From Streptomyces gelaticus (GTDB taxonomy: Bacteria; Actinomycetota; Actinomycetes; Streptomycetales; Streptomycetaceae), in NCBI RefSeq assembly GCF_014649535.1, contig NZ_BMTF01000014.1, positions 1 to 64,000 on the forward strand: a stretch of 64,000 nt of DNA, read 5' to 3'. Within the stretch, counting starts at the first letter, position 1; each line of letters begins with the position of its first letter. Below the pieces are notes generated by a model that made no database searches, had not been told where the DNA came from, and worked only from the letters and a program-made list of their open reading frames with translations. Made by a program: the position numbers and the translations under genes. Positions 44,158 to 52,537 of the stretch are shown here, piece by piece.

Positions 44158-45216
44158 TCAGCGGGTCGTGTCGCGGAGCATGAAACCGCGCTGTCCGGGA
44201 CGCCGGTTGGGCACCATGCCGAGCCGGGCCAGCGTCTGGTCGGTGTCGGCGTAGTACTCGCCGATGTGGTAGATCTCCTTGGCCTCCGCGCCAGTCGCGA
44301 TGTCGCGACCGAGGGCGTCGGCGATGCGCACCATCTGCTCGACCTGTCGGACGGAGCTCATGCGCTCGCCCTTCCGCGCCCACAGGTTGTCCTCGTTGCC
44401 GACGCGGACGTGCACACCGAGGGCGATGGCGATGGCGTTCATGGGGGCGACGGCGCGCATCGAGGACTCGATGGTGAGGACGGCACCGTCGGGAACGCGG
44501 CGGACGAACTCGATCAGGTCGGCGGGGTGGCGTCCCGCGAACCCGCCGCCGATGGCCACGTAGTTCAGGACCAGGGGACCTGTGTACACGCCGCTGCGGA
44601 TGAGGCGCTCGACGGTCTCCAGCTGTGCCATGGTGGCGAGTTGGAAGTGGGGCTGAATGTCGTTGGCGTGCAGGCGCTTCAGGTGCTCGAGGTAGAAGTC
44701 GGGACCGGCCTCGACAACCATGTCCCGATAGGCCTTGTAGTAGTCGGGCTTGGCGATGGAGGTGCCGGCCAGATCGTCGTCCGTCATGATCTCGACGATG
44801 TTCATCTGGCTGGTGTTGATGGCGATCGTCACCTGGTCGGGGCGCGGGGTGAGTTCGGCCAACAGGTGGCGGGTGTCGTAGCTCAGCCATTTCGCATCGG
44901 CGCCCTCGTCCCCGGGAGCGAACGAGATGGATCCCCCGATCTGCAGGACCATGTCCGGAACGGCCTCGCGCAGCCGTCCGAGCAGTTCGTTGAACATGGA
45001 CATGCGCTTGGAGCCATGACCGTCCAGTTCGCGTACGTGGATGTGGAGCACGGTGGCGCCGGCGTTGTAGCAGTCGACGGCGGCCTGGACGTGCTCGTCC
45101 ATGGTCAGGGGGAGGTCGTCGGCGTCGCCGGGGAGCCACTCCGGGCCGTAGGGAGCGGCCTGGATCACCAGCTTCTCCTGGTTCTCGGGCAGCAGGGAGT
45201 CGTCGAGGAAGTGCAT
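44158..45216 (-). CDS. Beta-keto acid cleavage enzyme (BKACE, DUF849)
   Basis: A 352-residue TIM-barrel enzyme. VLHIHVRE supplies the zinc ligands H58 and H60; LNYVAIGGGF and HVRVGNEDNLW are BKACE blocks. The family condenses a beta-keto acid with acetyl-CoA to give acetoacetate and a new acyl-CoA. ATG 45216 follows AGGAGA. It is the first gene of an operon with oxidoreductase, dioxygenase, transporter and hydrolase. The AraC-type tandem site lies 146-185 bp upstream. Confidence 0.92.
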   Translation of the reverse strand: MHFLDDSLLPENQEKLVIQAAPYGPEWLPGDADDLPLTMDEHVQAAVDCYNAGATVLHIHVRELDGHGSKRMSMFNELLGRLREAVPDMVLQIGGSISFAPGDEGADAKWLSYDTRHLLAELTPRPDQVTIAINTSQMNIVEIMTDDDLAGTSIAKPDYYKAYRDMVVEAGPDFYLEHLKRLHANDIQPHFQLATMAQLETVERLIRSGVYTGPLVLNYVAIGGGFAGRHPADLIEFVRRVPDGAVLTIESSMRAVAPMNAIAIALGVHVRVGNEDNLWARKGERMSSVRQVEQMVRIADALGRDIATGAEAKEIYHIGEYYADTDQTLARLGMVPNRRPGQRGFMLRDTTR

Positions 45217-45361
45217 GGGTCATCTCCTGACAAGCAGACGCGGAGGCGGATGGCCGTCGAGCACCATCCGTACCAACTCGGTTTGTTCACAAGGGCGTTG
45301 CCAGACGAAGCGGCGGTTTCCCTTGCGGTACGGCCACGTTAGGAGCGGGTTACGCGCCGCG

Positions 45362-45401
45362 CTTCACCGGAGGTGACAGAAGACTTGTCACTTGGGGACA
45401 G
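45362..45401 (-). promoter_or_regulatory. Tandem AraC-type site before the BKACE operon
   Basis: Two half-sites on the minus strand, CTGTCCCCAAGTGACAAG and CTGTCACCTCCGGTGAAG, start 22 bp apart. They fit CTGTCMCnnnnnGnnAAG, the same pattern and period as at 46425-46464. The site overlaps the stop of the AraC gene and runs in the direction of BKACE transcription. Confidence 0.65.
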
Positions 45402-46407
45402 AGCCAGTGGCCGCCCGGCGGGCGCGCCACTCGCGTGCACTGGTGCCGAACTGGTCGCGGAACCAGCGGGAGAAGGCACTGGGGGCGGAGAAGCCGAGCA
45501 GGCCGGAGATCTCCGTCAGGGAGCGGCGCGGGTTCGCCACCAGTTGCCCGGCCAGCTGTGTACGCGCGGTGTTCACGAGCGAGGAGAATGTCTCACCGGA
45601 CGTCGCCAGATGCCGGTGGACAGTCCTGCGGTCGACACCGAGGCTCCCCGCGACCTGTTCGATCGAGCAGCGTCCGGTCGGCAGCAGGACCTCGATCAGC
45701 TCGCGCACCCGGTCCAGTTCGGTGATCTCCGAGGTCACCGCGATGGACTCAAAATACTGGCGGGCGTAGCCGCGCAAATGGGGATCCGACATCGAATTGG
45801 GGGTGTCCAGATCGGTTGCGTAGAAGACGAGGCCGTTGAATTCCTGGTCGAATTCCACCACTGGACCGAAGTGGCGACGGTGCGCGGCGATGTCGCGGGG
45901 GGCTCCGTGGGTGAAACACACGGAAACCGGCCTCCAATGGGCACCGAGGAAGACCCGCACGAATCCGTGGAAGGCACCCACGGCCAGCTCGACGGCCTGC
46001 CGGGCCCGCCGCACCTCACCGAGCTCCAGGCTCACCTTGATGGTGGCGAGCCCGTTCACCTCGGTGAGCCGGCTGCGCAGCAGCTCGTTGTACATGCGCT
46101 CGTGGCGGATCAGGAGCTGGATGGCGCTGCGGACATCGGGCTCCTCACGCAGGACGAGGCTGATGGGCCCGAGATTCGAGAAACGGCGGCGCTCGGCGAG
46201 AAGCAGGCCGAACTCCTCGCGGTGGGCAGCCGCGGCGGAGAGCTCGAGGAGTTCGGTGACCGCGGCGCCCGAGATCCACCGGTCCTGGACGGCGAGCCCG
46301 ACCGGATCGAGACCCACGCGCTTCATCAGGGTGCGCGGATCGATGCCGAGGGACTGGCTGAGCTCTATGTAGCTGCTGAGTGCTGCGTTGCGGACCAGTG
46401 GTTTCAT
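45388..46407 (-). CDS. AraC-family regulator with N-terminal Arabinose_bd-type domain
   Basis: A 339-residue protein of the OruR/ArgR-like AraC branch. The N-terminal ligand domain (MKPLVRNAALSSYIELSQSL onward) is followed by a C-terminal double HTH (CSIEQVAGSLGVDRRTVHRH and LTEISGLLGFSAPSAFSRWF). ATG 46407 follows GGAG at seven bases. It lies between the BKACE operon (same strand, downstream) and the divergent acyl-CoA ligase. Matching tandem sites at both ends of the gene mark it as the likely activator of both. Confidence 0.88.
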   Translation of the reverse strand: MKPLVRNAALSSYIELSQSLGIDPRTLMKRVGLDPVGLAVQDRWISGAAVTELLELSAAAAHREEFGLLLAERRRFSNLGPISLVLREEPDVRSAIQLLIRHERMYNELLRSRLTEVNGLATIKVSLELGEVRRARQAVELAVGAFHGFVRVFLGAHWRPVSVCFTHGAPRDIAAHRRHFGPVVEFDQEFNGLVFYATDLDTPNSMSDPHLRGYARQYFESIAVTSEITELDRVRELIEVLLPTGRCSIEQVAGSLGVDRRTVHRHLATSGETFSSLVNTARTQLAGQLVANPRRSLTEISGLLGFSAPSAFSRWFRDQFGTSAREWRARRAATGSVPK

Positions 46408-46424
46408 CGGGGCGCTCCAAGGCT

Positions 46425-46464
46425 CTGTCCCAAACTGATAAGCCATCTGTCCCGTCAGGTCAAG
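46425..46464 (+). promoter_or_regulatory. Tandem AraC-type site in the AraC/ligase interval
   Basis: Half-sites CTGTCCCAAACTGATAAG and CTGTCCCGTCAGGTCAAG start 22 bp apart. With the preceding GGCT, 19 of 22 bases match the BKACE-side site. It lies 17 bp upstream of the AraC start but is oriented toward the ligase side. Confidence 0.65.
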
Positions 46465-46645
46465 CGATGCGCCGGGCCGTGACCTAGCGTGGCACCACCG
46501 CGGAGTCCTCACAGAATTCCGGCACAAAAACCTTGGCAAATTCTCGGCCTGTTGAAAAGACCTCGCTATCGGCTCGGCTTGGCGAACGAATCCAGGATTC
46601 TGTCTCTCGGTGTCAAGGAATGCACCGACGACGAGTGGAGAAAAC

Positions 46646-47062
46646 ATGGTGCGCGGGCCACCCGCTACTGAGAACAACCGCCGGCTGCTTCTCCGCGCCG
46701 AGCATTATTCCCAACGCTTCTATCTTGTCGCTGAGTTGGAGAGCGGCCGGGGATTCGTCCTGGTCCGCATGTCCCGGTCGACAGGTACGGCTCGCGGCGG
46801 GCCGCCGGTCTCGTCCGACCTGGGCCGGCACCTCGGCATCCCGGTGTCGCAGAACGCGACGGGGCACACGCTCGGCCATATCGAGGACACGCACGAGCTC
46901 CGGGCACCTCAAGGCATCGACGGACAACAACGAGCCCGAACGACGGTTTCACACACTCCGGTTGTGGCTCACCCCGCATCGCCTTCACAAGCTGCCCCGA
47001 CGTTCTGGGGCGATGCGCACCCCCTGCCGGTGGCCGCGACGGAGTCGCGCCACGCGATGTGA
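46646..47062 (+). CDS. Doubtful ORF upstream of the acyl-CoA ligase
   Basis: A 138-residue frame with a good ribosome site (GTGGAGAAAACATG) but low-complexity, basic composition and no recognisable family. The first 45 residues (NNRRLLLRAEHYSQRFYLVA) look more protein-like than the rest. It could be a real small gene in the ligase transcript, or only a leader. The 46408-47093 stretch holds nothing else besides the AraC site. Confidence 0.3.
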   Translation: MVRGPPATENNRRLLLRAEHYSQRFYLVAELESGRGFVLVRMSRSTGTARGGPPVSSDLGRHLGIPVSQNATGHTLGHIEDTHELRAPQGIDGQQRARTTVSHTPVVAHPASPSQAAPTFWGDAHPLPVAATESRHAM

Positions 47063-47093
47063 TCACCGCAATTCCCGACGACAAGGAAGCCGC

Positions 47094-48596
47094 ATGACCG
47101 ACCTGTTCGCACTCCTGGCCCGATCCGTCCGGTCCCACCCTGACCGGACGGCCGTGCGGCAGGGCGGAGACCTGCTCACGTATGCCCAACTCGACGACAT
47201 GACCGCCCGGTTCGCTGCGCTCCTGCGCACCAAAGGGCTGCGGGCGGGCGACCGCGTGGCGGTGGCCCTCCCCAACGTCATCCACTTCCCCGTCGTGTAC
47301 TACGGCATCCTGCGCGCCGGTGGCGTGGTGGTTCCGATGAATCCACTGCTGAAGTCCGGCGAGATGGCTTTCGTGCTCCGTGACTGCGGTGCCCGTCTGG
47401 TGGTGGCCGCTCCTTCCTGCTCGAACGAGGCCATACCGGCGGCGGCGCAGGCCGGTACGGAATGCCTGGTCGCGGATCCGGCGGTGTTCGCCGCGCTGCT
47501 GCGCTCGATTCCGGCGATGACCGGGGCGGCCTGCTGTGCCGACGACGACACCGCGGTGATTCTGTACACGTCCGGCACCACGGGGACTCCGAAAGGTGCG
47601 GAGCTGACGCACCGCAACCTCGTCAGCAACGCGCTGACAACGGCGCAGACGCTGCTGCGCGTGGGACCGGACGACGTCCTGTTCGGAGGCCTCCCGTTGT
47701 TCCACGCATTCGGGCAGACCTGCGCACTCAACACCGCTATTGCGACGGGCTGTTGCCTTACCCTGCTCCCCCGCTTCGACGCGGCCGAAGCCCTGGAGAC
47801 ATTGCGCCGGGATGAGGTGACCGTCTTCCTGGGGGTGCCCACGATGTACAACGCGCTCCTCCGGAACGGACTCGGGCAGCCCCTGCCTCGGCTGCGCCTC
47901 GCTGTCTCGGGCGGTGCCTCGCTGCCCGTCGAGCTGTTGCACGCCGCCGAACGTGAACTGGGCGTCACCGTCCTGGAGGGCTACGGCCTCTCCGAGACGT
48001 CTCCGGTGGCCTGCTTCAACCCGCCGGACAGGCCCCGCAAGGCCGGCTCCATCGGGCTTCCTGTGCGCGGGGTCGAGCTGCGGCTCGTCGCAGAAGACGG
48101 TTCCCCGGTCGGCCCCGGGGAGGTCGGTGAATTGGCGATCCGGGGCACGAACGTCATGAAGGGATACTGGAACCGCCCGGACGCCACCGCGGGCGCCTTC
48201 CGCAACGGGTGGTTCCACAGCGGCGATCTCGCCCGCGTCGACGAGGACGGCTACTACTTCGTCGTCGACCGCAGGAAGGACCTGATCATCCGCAGCGGCT
48301 ACAACGTGTATCCGCGCGAGGTCGAGGAGATCCTGTACCAGCACCCGGACGTCACGGAGGCCGCGGTGGTAGGTGTTCCCGACCCCGCGCACGGCGAGGA
48401 GATCGCCGCCGTGCTGGTGCTGCGGCCCGGCGCGCGCACGACGCCGGACGAACTGCGCGACTACGTCAGACAGCGGGTGGCGGCCTACAAGTACCCGCGG
48501 ATGGTGCAGTTCGTCGACGCACTGCCCAAGGGGGCGACCGGCAAGATCCTCAAGCGGGACATCGTGGTCGCTCCGCCGGATCCCATGGACGCCTGA
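47094..48596 (+). CDS. Acyl-CoA ligase (AMP-dependent synthetase)
   Basis: A 500-residue adenylate-forming enzyme. Core motifs are LYTSGTTGTPKGAELTH (residues 158 on), GYGLSETSP, HSGDLARVDEDGYYFVVDR and PKGATGKILKRD with the catalytic lysine. ATG 47094 follows AAGGAAG. It resembles medium/long-chain fatty-acid and carboxylate CoA ligases. It probably activates a pathway acid for the BKACE operon, under the same AraC control. Confidence 0.92.
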   Translation: MTDLFALLARSVRSHPDRTAVRQGGDLLTYAQLDDMTARFAALLRTKGLRAGDRVAVALPNVIHFPVVYYGILRAGGVVVPMNPLLKSGEMAFVLRDCGARLVVAAPSCSNEAIPAAAQAGTECLVADPAVFAALLRSIPAMTGAACCADDDTAVILYTSGTTGTPKGAELTHRNLVSNALTTAQTLLRVGPDDVLFGGLPLFHAFGQTCALNTAIATGCCLTLLPRFDAAEALETLRRDEVTVFLGVPTMYNALLRNGLGQPLPRLRLAVSGGASLPVELLHAAERELGVTVLEGYGLSETSPVACFNPPDRPRKAGSIGLPVRGVELRLVAEDGSPVGPGEVGELAIRGTNVMKGYWNRPDATAGAFRNGWFHSGDLARVDEDGYYFVVDRRKDLIIRSGYNVYPREVEEILYQHPDVTEAAVVGVPDPAHGEEIAAVLVLRPGARTTPDELRDYVRQRVAAYKYPRMVQFVDALPKGATGKILKRDIVVAPPDPMDA

Positions 48597-48934
48597 CCCT
48601 CACGACCGGTGATCCGAGGGCCTCTGCGACACCTGCTAGGCGCGGGCGCTGCAGCCCGAGCAGCGTAGGACGATCCTCGGCTGGACCTGCCCGGAGATCC
48701 GCCCCCGGAAGCGGCCGACCGCTGGACCCGGTCCACCCCACGACGTGCGCGCAGCCCGCACAACAGACACCGCGAAGCCGAGGACCAAGAAGGCCACCAC
48801 GCCATGGCCCCACCGCACAGGTTGAAGATCAAGGAACCTGTTTCGGAAGCCGGGGAGAGTTTCGGTTCTGGAAGGAGGGGTTCGTCGTAGGGTGAGAGGG
48901 AGCCGAAGGAGGCCGAAGGCCGAGGGAGCCATGG
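48597..48934. other. Intergenic stretch, nothing recognised
   Basis: No gene, operator or clear terminator. Near its end lies a purine-rich tract with repeated GAAGGAGGCCGAAGGC just before the YciI start. Confidence 0.4.
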
Positions 48935-49273
48935 ATGACGCGGTACCTGATCTCGTTCGATGACGGCACGATGACCTTCCCCGAGGAGGAGTTGCCCGAG
49001 GTGGCCGAGGCCTCGCTCGAGGTGGTGCGTAAGGCTCGGGACGCCGGTGTGTGGGTCTTCGGTGGTGGACTGGAAAGGCAGCAGGCGAGTGTCGTGGCCA
49101 CCGACGGGACCGTCACCGACGGCCCGTACCCGGAGACCAAGGCGGTGCTCGGCGGGTTCTCGATCATCGATGTGCCCTCACATGAGGACGCACTGGAGTG
49201 GGCTGCCAAGATCGCTGCCGCGTGCCGCTGTGCCCAAGAGGTCCGGGAGATCATGCCCGACCCGACCGTCTGA
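48935..49273 (+). CDS. YciI-like (YCII-related) protein
   Basis: A 112-residue ferredoxin-like-fold protein. It starts MTRYLISFDDGTMTF and has DGPYPETKAVLGGFSIIDV followed by DALEWAAKIAAAC, the usual YCII-related pattern. GAGGGAG precedes ATG 48935. Such proteins often sit beside ECF sigma factors or act as small dehydrochlorinase-like enzymes; here none is adjacent, so its role is open. Confidence 0.85.
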   Translation: MTRYLISFDDGTMTFPEEELPEVAEASLEVVRKARDAGVWVFGGGLERQQASVVATDGTVTDGPYPETKAVLGGFSIIDVPSHEDALEWAAKIAAACRCAQEVREIMPDPTV

Positions 49274-49399
49274 TCGAAGACGACCCGCCGCGGCTGGGGC
49301 CTGGTTGGGAAGTGGCTTGTGACCTGCGGGATCGGCATGCTGCGGGCCTGTGGGCGACGCGCGAAGCCGTCAGAGGCCGAGTCGGCCGATCGCGGGCCG

Positions 49400-49538
49400 G
49401 GTCGTTCCCGGGGCGGGTGGACCGTGAAGATCCACGCAGCATGCGAGCAGGGGCAGAAGCCCATGAGGGATGGTTGTCACCGCAGGGCAGCGGGGCGACA
49501 GCCCGCAGTTCGCCGCGGTGCTCGACGAGGTCCGGGTG
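49400..49538 (+). pseudogene. IS5-family transposase fragment with a frameshift
   Basis: GRSRGGWTVKIHAACEQGQK continues after a shift near 49466 as VVTAGQRGDSPQFAAVLDEV. This is the central block of Streptomyces IS5-type transposases (GRSRGGLTTKxHLACEQGQKPL...GQRGDSPQF). Ends, start and the rest of the catalytic domain are gone. The remaining gap to 49943 contains only the terminator listed below. Confidence 0.65.
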
Positions 49539-49718
49539 AAGTGTCCCTGCGGGGCGTGTCGACTGTACGAGACCAGGCCGAGCCGGACGCATGATGCCAC
49601 GGCGAGACATGCGATTGAGACATTCGTAGCCCATGCTTCGCCACTGATCCGCAGAACTGTCGACAGACGCCCGAGACACTTGTCCAGCCGTCGGCCCAAC
49701 CCACGGCTCGGGCACCAG

Positions 49719-49749
49719 AACGGCCCCGCACGTGCTGTACGGGGCCGTT
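49719..49749. terminator. Hairpin terminator before the DUF3100 operon end
   Basis: AACGGCCCCG, 11-base loop, CGGGGCCGTT: perfect 10-bp stem, about 195 bp past the DUF3100 stop on the minus strand. Confidence 0.65.
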
Positions 49750-49943
49750 GTGGTGAACACCGCACCCTCCGCCAGGTCGACCGTGCGGCCGGTGCAGGCC
49801 GAACACTCACCGCACTCCAGAACGGGACTGCGGCCGGTCTTGCAGCCGAGGCACTTCGCAGCCCCGTCAGCGTCGGCATCCCATCCCTCTCGGCAGCCGG
49901 GGGGCGACGCTGTCGCGCGGTCGGGCCCGCTGTGGAGGGGAGA

Positions 49944-51305
49944 TCAGCCCCACGCGCCGAGGGTGAACTCGGCGATCACTACCGAGAGCAGGAACGAAGC
50001 GGTGATCGCTACGAGCCCGACCGGGATGATTTTCCAGCCGATACGGCGCAGCAACGGCAGATCCTTGCCCAGCGACAGTCCCGCGAGGGTCAGCATGATC
50101 GTGGCGATGGACAGGAAGTCCACCGAGCCGACCAGGCTGTTGAAGCTGTCGGAGGCGAAGAACCACGGGCTGGACACGTACGCGCCCACCGTGGTGATCC
50201 ATACGATCGCGGAGATCTTCCGGCTGACCTTGGCGAGGAACAGACCGAGCAGTACCAGGCCCAGCAGCACGGCGTAGCCTCCGACGATGTCCCAGGCGAT
50301 CGTGCCGGCCGCGACGGAGGCGGTGCCGAGGCCGAGCACCGTCAGGACGCCGAGCGAAAGCCAGAGCGGGATCCTGATCTCGCCCGAGGCGGCGGCGACT
50401 TCCTCCCGGAAGGCGCGGTTCGCGGCGGCGTCGTCCGTCGGGCCGTCCGGGGCGGATAGTGCGTCGGGCGTCGTCGTCTCCGGCCTGTGGGTGCCCTGAC
50501 GGCGGGTGAGGAAGCGATAGAACCGGTCCGCCAACGGCAGTGCTACGTAGATGCCCACGTAGACCCCGAGGATGGTGGTGATGAGGTTCGACACCGCCGC
50601 CATGCCGAGGACGGCCTCCTCGTGCGCCGGGTACGCGGCCACGATGCTGGCCGAGGACGCGGCCATCATCGATCCCGAACCGACGCCGGCGCCCATGGCG
50701 AGGGCCAGTGGGTCGAAGATGTTCCAGTTCGACACCAACGAGGTCAGGAGCGTGATGAACACCGCTCCGAACATCGTGCCGAACACATACATGGCCAGGA
50801 CGCCGCGGTACTGGTCGGAGTCCGGCCCGTACTTCTCCGAGACCATCGCGAAGGACGGCTCGCGGTCCAGCGAGAAGGTGGCTCCGACCGTGGCCCTGCC
50901 CAGGCGCAGTACGACGGCGAGCGGCAGGGCGACGGCCACCGTGCCCAGCAGATGGCCGATCTCCTGGAGCAGCAGTGCGGGCCCGGCCTTGACGAGCGTC
51001 GGCAGGCTGGGGCCGATGTTGAAGGCGAGACGGGCGACCAGGAGCATCACGGCCACCCCGACGAGCGCGGACGCCACTTTCTGGAGACGGATGCCGAGGG
51101 GCCGGACCTTCTGGACCGACACCAGCAGGCCCAGGATCAGACCCCACACCATGGGGAAGACGATGACGGAGCCGACACCCAGGTCGATGTCGAGCTGCCC
51201 GACGGCCTGCACGACCAGGGCGATGACCAGGGCGAGGGCGGCGATCGGCAGGGTCTGACGCGACCCGGCGACGTGGTCCTTGCCCGCAGCGGTGAGGTTG
51301 CTCAT
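49944..51305 (-). CDS. DUF3100 membrane transporter
   Basis: A 453-residue integral membrane protein with about 11-12 helices, first half PIAALALVIALVVQAVG and GVGSVIVFPMVWGLILGLL. Its central ALAMGAGVGSGSMMAASSAS is the recognisable DUF3100 block. ATG 51305 overlaps the M20 stop (ATGA). DUF3100 proteins are commonly coupled with M20 amidohydrolases and probably import their substrate, an N-acyl or peptide-like compound. Confidence 0.85.
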   Translation of the reverse strand: MSNLTAAGKDHVAGSRQTLPIAALALVIALVVQAVGQLDIDLGVGSVIVFPMVWGLILGLLVSVQKVRPLGIRLQKVASALVGVAVMLLVARLAFNIGPSLPTLVKAGPALLLQEIGHLLGTVAVALPLAVVLRLGRATVGATFSLDREPSFAMVSEKYGPDSDQYRGVLAMYVFGTMFGAVFITLLTSLVSNWNIFDPLALAMGAGVGSGSMMAASSASIVAAYPAHEEAVLGMAAVSNLITTILGVYVGIYVALPLADRFYRFLTRRQGTHRPETTTPDALSAPDGPTDDAAANRAFREEVAAASGEIRIPLWLSLGVLTVLGLGTASVAAGTIAWDIVGGYAVLLGLVLLGLFLAKVSRKISAIVWITTVGAYVSSPWFFASDSFNSLVGSVDFLSIATIMLTLAGLSLGKDLPLLRRIGWKIIPVGLVAITASFLLSVVIAEFTLGAWG

Positions 51306-52528
51306 CTCGCCACCGCCTCTCTACGGACGTCACGGTGGTAGGCCGCGGCGATGAAACGGGCCCGGTGCTCGTCATGGCCCGCGGCGTCGACAACGGTCCA
51401 GGCGAGCGCGCGTGCCGCCTCGAACATCATGTCGTACGCCTGGGATGTGTCGGCGACGGCCGCGAAGGCATGGGAGTGGATGGGGGCGTCGGCTCCCGGA
51501 ATGCTCAGCCATGGATGCAGGCTGGGGATGACCTGGCTGACGTTGCCCATGTCGGTCGAACCGCCTGCGAGCCGGTCACCGGAGGTGACGTCCCGCCCGA
51601 AGGCAGCCATGGCCGATGTCCAGAAGCCTGCCAGCGCGTCGTCCTGCACGAGCGGCTCGTAGAGCGGCTCGGTGGCCTCGACGGTAAGCTCGGCGCCGGT
51701 CGCCAGGGCCGCGCCCTCGAAGCACCTCCGGACACGTTCCAGCAGCGCCTCGTACTCGGGCAGGGTGAACGCCCGGCACTCGAAGTCGACGACGGCCCGT
51801 TCGGGGATGATGTTGGTGGCGACGCCGCCTTCGGAGACGAACAACGCCACCCGCTGGTCGCCCGGCAGTTGCTGGCGCAGCAGGCCGACTGCCACCTGGG
51901 AGAGCGTGGCGGCGTCGGCGGCGTTCACTCCTTGGTGCGGTGCGGCCGCGGCGTGCGCCGCACGTCCCCGGAACACGGCCCGGTACCGGCCGACCGCCTG
52001 CGCGGTGCTCCCTGCGGGGTTGTAGCCGACCCCGTCCTGCACCGGGTGGACCATCAGGGCCAGGCCCACTCCGTCGAACGCGCCGGCCTCCAGCAGCAGC
52101 GCCTTGCCGCCGCCGTGCTCCTCGGCCGGGGTGCCTATCGCCTTCAGCGTGATGCCGAGTTCGTCGACGTACGGGGCCAGGGCCAGCGCGGCGGCCACCG
52201 AGGCGCCGGCGATGAGGTTGTGGCCACAGGCATGACCGACCTCGGGCAGCGCGTCGTACTCGACACAGAGGGCGACCGTCAGCTCGCCGCTGCCCGCGGT
52301 GGCCGTGAACGCGGTCGGCAGACCGCCCGTGCCGCGCTCGATGGTGAACCCGCCCTCGGTGAGCAGCTCGCTGATCGCCGCGGCGGACTCGGTTTCCTGG
52401 AAGGCGATTTCGGGACGCGCGTGCAGGGCGCGTGCCAGCTCGAGCACGCGGTCCTGCCAGTCCGACACGCCCGTGGAGGTGTCGGACTTGAGCCGGCTGC
52501 CGGAGCCGGCGGGATTCTTCGTGGTCAC
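51302..52528 (-). CDS. M20-family amidohydrolase (AbgB-like)
   Basis: A 408-residue zinc hydrolase. EYDALPEVGHACGHN (about 90-104) and GTPAEEHGGGK (132-142, with the catalytic glutamate) are the M20D blocks; GRAAHAAAAPHQGVNA marks the dimerisation lid. It would cleave an amide such as an N-acyl amino acid or aminobenzoyl-glutamate-like compound. It is third in the operon, nine bases after the aldehyde dehydrogenase stop reading upstream, and coupled to DUF3100. Confidence 0.92.
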   Translation of the reverse strand: MTTKNPAGSGSRLKSDTSTGVSDWQDRVLELARALHARPEIAFQETESAAAISELLTEGGFTIERGTGGLPTAFTATAGSGELTVALCVEYDALPEVGHACGHNLIAGASVAAALALAPYVDELGITLKAIGTPAEEHGGGKALLLEAGAFDGVGLALMVHPVQDGVGYNPAGSTAQAVGRYRAVFRGRAAHAAAAPHQGVNAADAATLSQVAVGLLRQQLPGDQRVALFVSEGGVATNIIPERAVVDFECRAFTLPEYEALLERVRRCFEGAALATGAELTVEATEPLYEPLVQDDALAGFWTSAMAAFGRDVTSGDRLAGGSTDMGNVSQVIPSLHPWLSIPGADAPIHSHAFAAVADTSQAYDMMFEAARALAWTVVDAAGHDEHRARFIAAAYHRDVRREAVAR

Positions 52529-52537
52529 GGGTGCCTC

